A DNA stretch of 7,261 nucleotides from Evtepia sp. (GTDB taxonomy: Bacteria > Bacillota > Clostridia > Oscillospirales > Oscillospiraceae): contig JAQSXW010000038.1 in the NCBI GenBank assembly GCA_029256465.1, positions 1 through 7,261 on the forward strand, given 5' to 3'. A program made the position numbers and the translations under genes. Below, in pieces: positions 5,305 through 7,261 of this stretch. The notes beneath the pieces are model-generated. The model searched no databases and had not been told where the DNA came from. It worked only from the letters and a program-made list of their open reading frames with translations. Numbering within the stretch: the stretch's first letter is position 1; each line of letters opens with the position of its first letter.

Positions 5305-7062
5305 CTAACTAATCTGCTGTTGTGCAAAAACAAGACGGGCATATTCTCCCTCAAGAGCCATGAGTTCCTGATGGCTTCCTTGCTCAAGAACCTGTTCCTG
5401 GTCCACAACCGCAATCCGGTCAGCATTTCGAATTGTGGAAAGCCGATGAGCAATCACGATTGACGTTCTGCCCCTACAGAGCGCATCAAAAGAGGATTGA
5501 ATTCTTGCTTCCGTTATGCTATCCAGCGCACTAGTTGCTTCATCCAGGATGACTATGGGGGGATCTTTCAGGAAAACACGTGCAATGCTAATTCGCTGTT
5601 TCTGTCCGCCTGAAAGCATGACGCCTCGTTCCCCTACGAAGGTGTGGTAGCCATTGGGCATTAGCAGAATGTCATCATGGATTTCAGCCTTCATAGCGGC
5701 CTTTATGACTTCTTCATCTGTTGCATCTGGCTTTCCGTAACGGATGTTTTCCATGACGCTATCGGCAAAGAGAAAGACATCTTGCTGTACAATTCCAATA
5801 TTTTTACGCAATGAATGTTGGGTCAACTTACGAATGTCATGACCATCAATCAAAATACGGCCTTCCGTAACATCATAAAAGCGGGGGATGAGCTGACAGA
5901 GGGTGGATTTTCCGCCACCAGAAGGACCGACAATTGCAAATTTTTCTCCTGCGCTGATATGCAGGTTGATGTCACGTAGCACCCTGGAAGTTCCTTTGTA
6001 ACCAAAGGAAACCTGATTGAAAACAATGTTACCTTTGGCATTGATGAGGAGTTCCGCATCAATGCTATCCTGGATTTCGGGTTCAGTTCGCATAAGCTCC
6101 AAGAAACGGGAAAATCCAGCCGTGCCCTGTAGAAACTGTTCCACAAAATTGACGAGCTTTTTCACCGGAGTGATAAAGGTTGTGATATAAAGGGTAAAGG
6201 CGACAAGATCGGGGAAATTCATCGTTCCCTGCATGATGAAAAAGCCCCCGGCACCGATGACAAGCACCGGCATAATAGAGGTGGAAAATTCCATCCCTCC
6301 TTGAAACACCGCCATGACTCGGTAGTAGCGTTTTTTGGCTCGTACGAACTGTGCATTCACCTGATTGAATTTTTGGATTTCGCTCTCCTCGTTGTTATAA
6401 GCCTTTGCTGTGCGCATGCCAGAAATACTGGATTCAATAGTAGCGTTAACTTCCGCTGTCTCTGCTTTGACTACTAGGTTGACCCGCCGCATTTTCCTCC
6501 TCTGTAGAACAGTGAATAGGATGAAGAACGGCACAATTGCAAAAACGATGACAGCTAAGCGCCATTCAATGGTACACATGATGCAGAAAGCTCCAAGTAG
6601 GGTAATAACAGAGATAAAGAGATCCTCAGGACCATGGTGCGCAAGCTCCGTTATCTCAAATAAGTCATTCGTCACACGGGACATCAGCACACCAGTACGA
6701 TTACGATCATAAAAACTGAAGCTAAGGGATTCCAGGTGTTTGAATAGGCTTCTCCGCATATCTGCCTCTACGCGTACGCCAAACAAATGCCCCCAGTAGG
6801 AGACAACATAATAGAGAAGACCTTTTCCAATGTAAGCAGCGACAAAAATGATAAGGAGAACAAAAAAGGATCGGTATAGGGAGTGTGGAAGAAGCTGGTT
6901 CATGGCCATTCTTGAGAGGTAAGGAAAGGAAAGGTCAATCAGACAGATCAAAAATGCGCATGACATATCCAGCAGAAATAAATGGATATGTGGCTGATAA
7001 AAAGAAAAAAAGATAGATAAGGGATGCGTTTTGTGATAATCAATGCGGGGGTTGGTGTTCAT
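5305..7062 (-). CDS. ABC exporter, fused membrane and ATPase domains (MsbA/LmrA type)
   Basis: This 585-residue half-transporter would act as a dimer in the cytoplasmic membrane, driving export of lipids, drugs or peptides with ATP. Residues about 20-310 form the six-helix type-I exporter membrane domain; the ATPase domain follows from about 345. Its motifs are complete: Walker A GPSGGGKS (379-386), Q-loop VQQD (425-428), the exporter-specific X-loop FVGERG (475-480), signature LSGGQ (483-487), Walker B IVILDE with catalytic Glu508, D-loop SALD (511-514) and H-loop His539. With all motifs canonical, a homodimer is expected, and no partner half-transporter lies beside it. The start is ATG 7062, with AGGAG nine bases upstream. 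It has a strong promoter of its own. It is 125 bp upstream of uppP in the same direction, with no clear terminator between. The substrate is unknown. Confidence 0.92.
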   Translation of the reverse strand: MNTNPRIDYHKTHPLSIFFSFYQPHIHLFLLDMSCAFLICLIDLSFPYLSRMAMNQLLPHSLYRSFFVLLIIFVAAYIGKGLLYYVVSYWGHLFGVRVEADMRRSLFKHLESLSFSFYDRNRTGVLMSRVTNDLFEITELAHHGPEDLFISVITLLGAFCIMCTIEWRLAVIVFAIVPFFILFTVLQRRKMRRVNLVVKAETAEVNATIESSISGMRTAKAYNNEESEIQKFNQVNAQFVRAKKRYYRVMAVFQGGMEFSTSIMPVLVIGAGGFFIMQGTMNFPDLVAFTLYITTFITPVKKLVNFVEQFLQGTAGFSRFLELMRTEPEIQDSIDAELLINAKGNIVFNQVSFGYKGTSRVLRDINLHISAGEKFAIVGPSGGGKSTLCQLIPRFYDVTEGRILIDGHDIRKLTQHSLRKNIGIVQQDVFLFADSVMENIRYGKPDATDEEVIKAAMKAEIHDDILLMPNGYHTFVGERGVMLSGGQKQRISIARVFLKDPPIVILDEATSALDSITEARIQSSFDALCRGRTSIVIAHRLSTIRNADRIAVVDQEQVLEQGSHQELMALEGEYARLVFAQQQIS

Positions 7063-7109
7063 GTTGGATGGCTCCTATTCTGGTTACAGATAAATAAATG
7101 AATCATGTT

Positions 7110-7138
7110 ATTATACCCTAACTGTGCTAGAAATTCAA
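7110..7138 (-). promoter_or_regulatory. Near-consensus sigma-A promoter for the ABC exporter
   Basis: On the minus strand TTGAAT (7138-7133) and a perfect TATAAT (7115-7110) are 17 bp apart. Transcription would begin near 7103, about 40 nt before ATG 7062. It is the strongest-looking promoter in the window, suggesting steady expression. The flanking DNA out to the right edge (7139-7261) shows no gene that can be supported. Confidence 0.82.
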
Positions 7139-7261
7139 GGAGAGGACATAGGATTCTTATGATCGAAGAGTTTTCAGCTGCTTGCAGTTCTTTGTGAATA
7201 GATTGTAAATAATAGAAAAGTGAAAGCTGTTTTAAGGGGCGATTTTGTTGACATAGAAAAA

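Noticed and set aside
5040..5453. A 137-codon minus-strand frame spanning the end of the ABC gene and the start of uppP
   Set aside because: It overlaps both genes in another register, crosses the uppP promoter and resembles no protein family.
7059..7106. A 15-codon minus-strand frame whose TGA overlaps the ABC exporter ATG
   Set aside because: Its ATG lies only four bases after the TATAAT box, ahead of the expected transcription start, so it is probably not in the message.
7179..7190. Small palindrome-like CTGCTTGCAG upstream of the ABC promoter
   Set aside because: Only four base pairs around two unpaired bases, too small to call an operator or hairpin.
1..7261. Search for CRISPR arrays, insertion sequences, tRNA/rRNA genes, phage or toxin-antitoxin genes
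   Set aside because: No repeated spacer pattern, transposase, RNA-gene signature or mobile-element end was seen; the window reads as ordinary chromosome with housekeeping and transport genes.

Overview
The window looks like an ordinary chromosomal stretch of a low-to-mid GC Gram-positive bacterium, most likely a clostridial Firmicute. This is inferred from protein style, clean AGGAGG-type ribosome binding sites, sigma-A-like promoters with 17-bp spacers and U-tailed hairpin terminators. The species cannot be named from the sequence alone.

Layout. At the left edge (+ strand) lies the last 41 codons of an M18-family aminopeptidase, closed by a perfect 14-bp hairpin terminator (160-190). Next on the + strand is a MefA-like MFS exporter (345-1565), preceded by a promoter and a leader region. 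It converges on the minus-strand genes at a long bidirectional terminator (1590-1637). The remaining genes are all on the minus strand, read right to left: an MsbA/LmrA-type ABC exporter (7062-5305), undecaprenyl-diphosphatase uppP (5179-4337, TTG start) and the DNA translocase ftsK/spoIIIE (4315-1652). uppP and ftsK are 21 bp apart and share a good promoter just upstream of uppP. The ABC gene has its own near-consensus promoter, and no convincing terminator separates it from uppP.

How the genes fit together. UppP recycles the lipid carrier for peptidoglycan synthesis, and FtsK/SpoIIIE moves chromosomal DNA through the closing division septum, so the uppP-ftsK pair is an envelope/division unit. 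The ABC exporter and the MFS exporter are membrane export pumps whose substrates cannot be read from sequence.

The most interesting signal is the leader of the MFS gene. A 22-codon reading frame (262-330) contains an Arg-Leu-Arg tripeptide like the macrolide-dependent ribosome arrest motif. The bases encoding that tripeptide can pair with the MFS start codon (305-315 with 342-352), and can alternatively form a local hairpin (288-317). This is what a drug-induced translational attenuator would look like. It is a hypothesis: a candidate promoter would leave the leader ORF almost without a 5' untranslated region.
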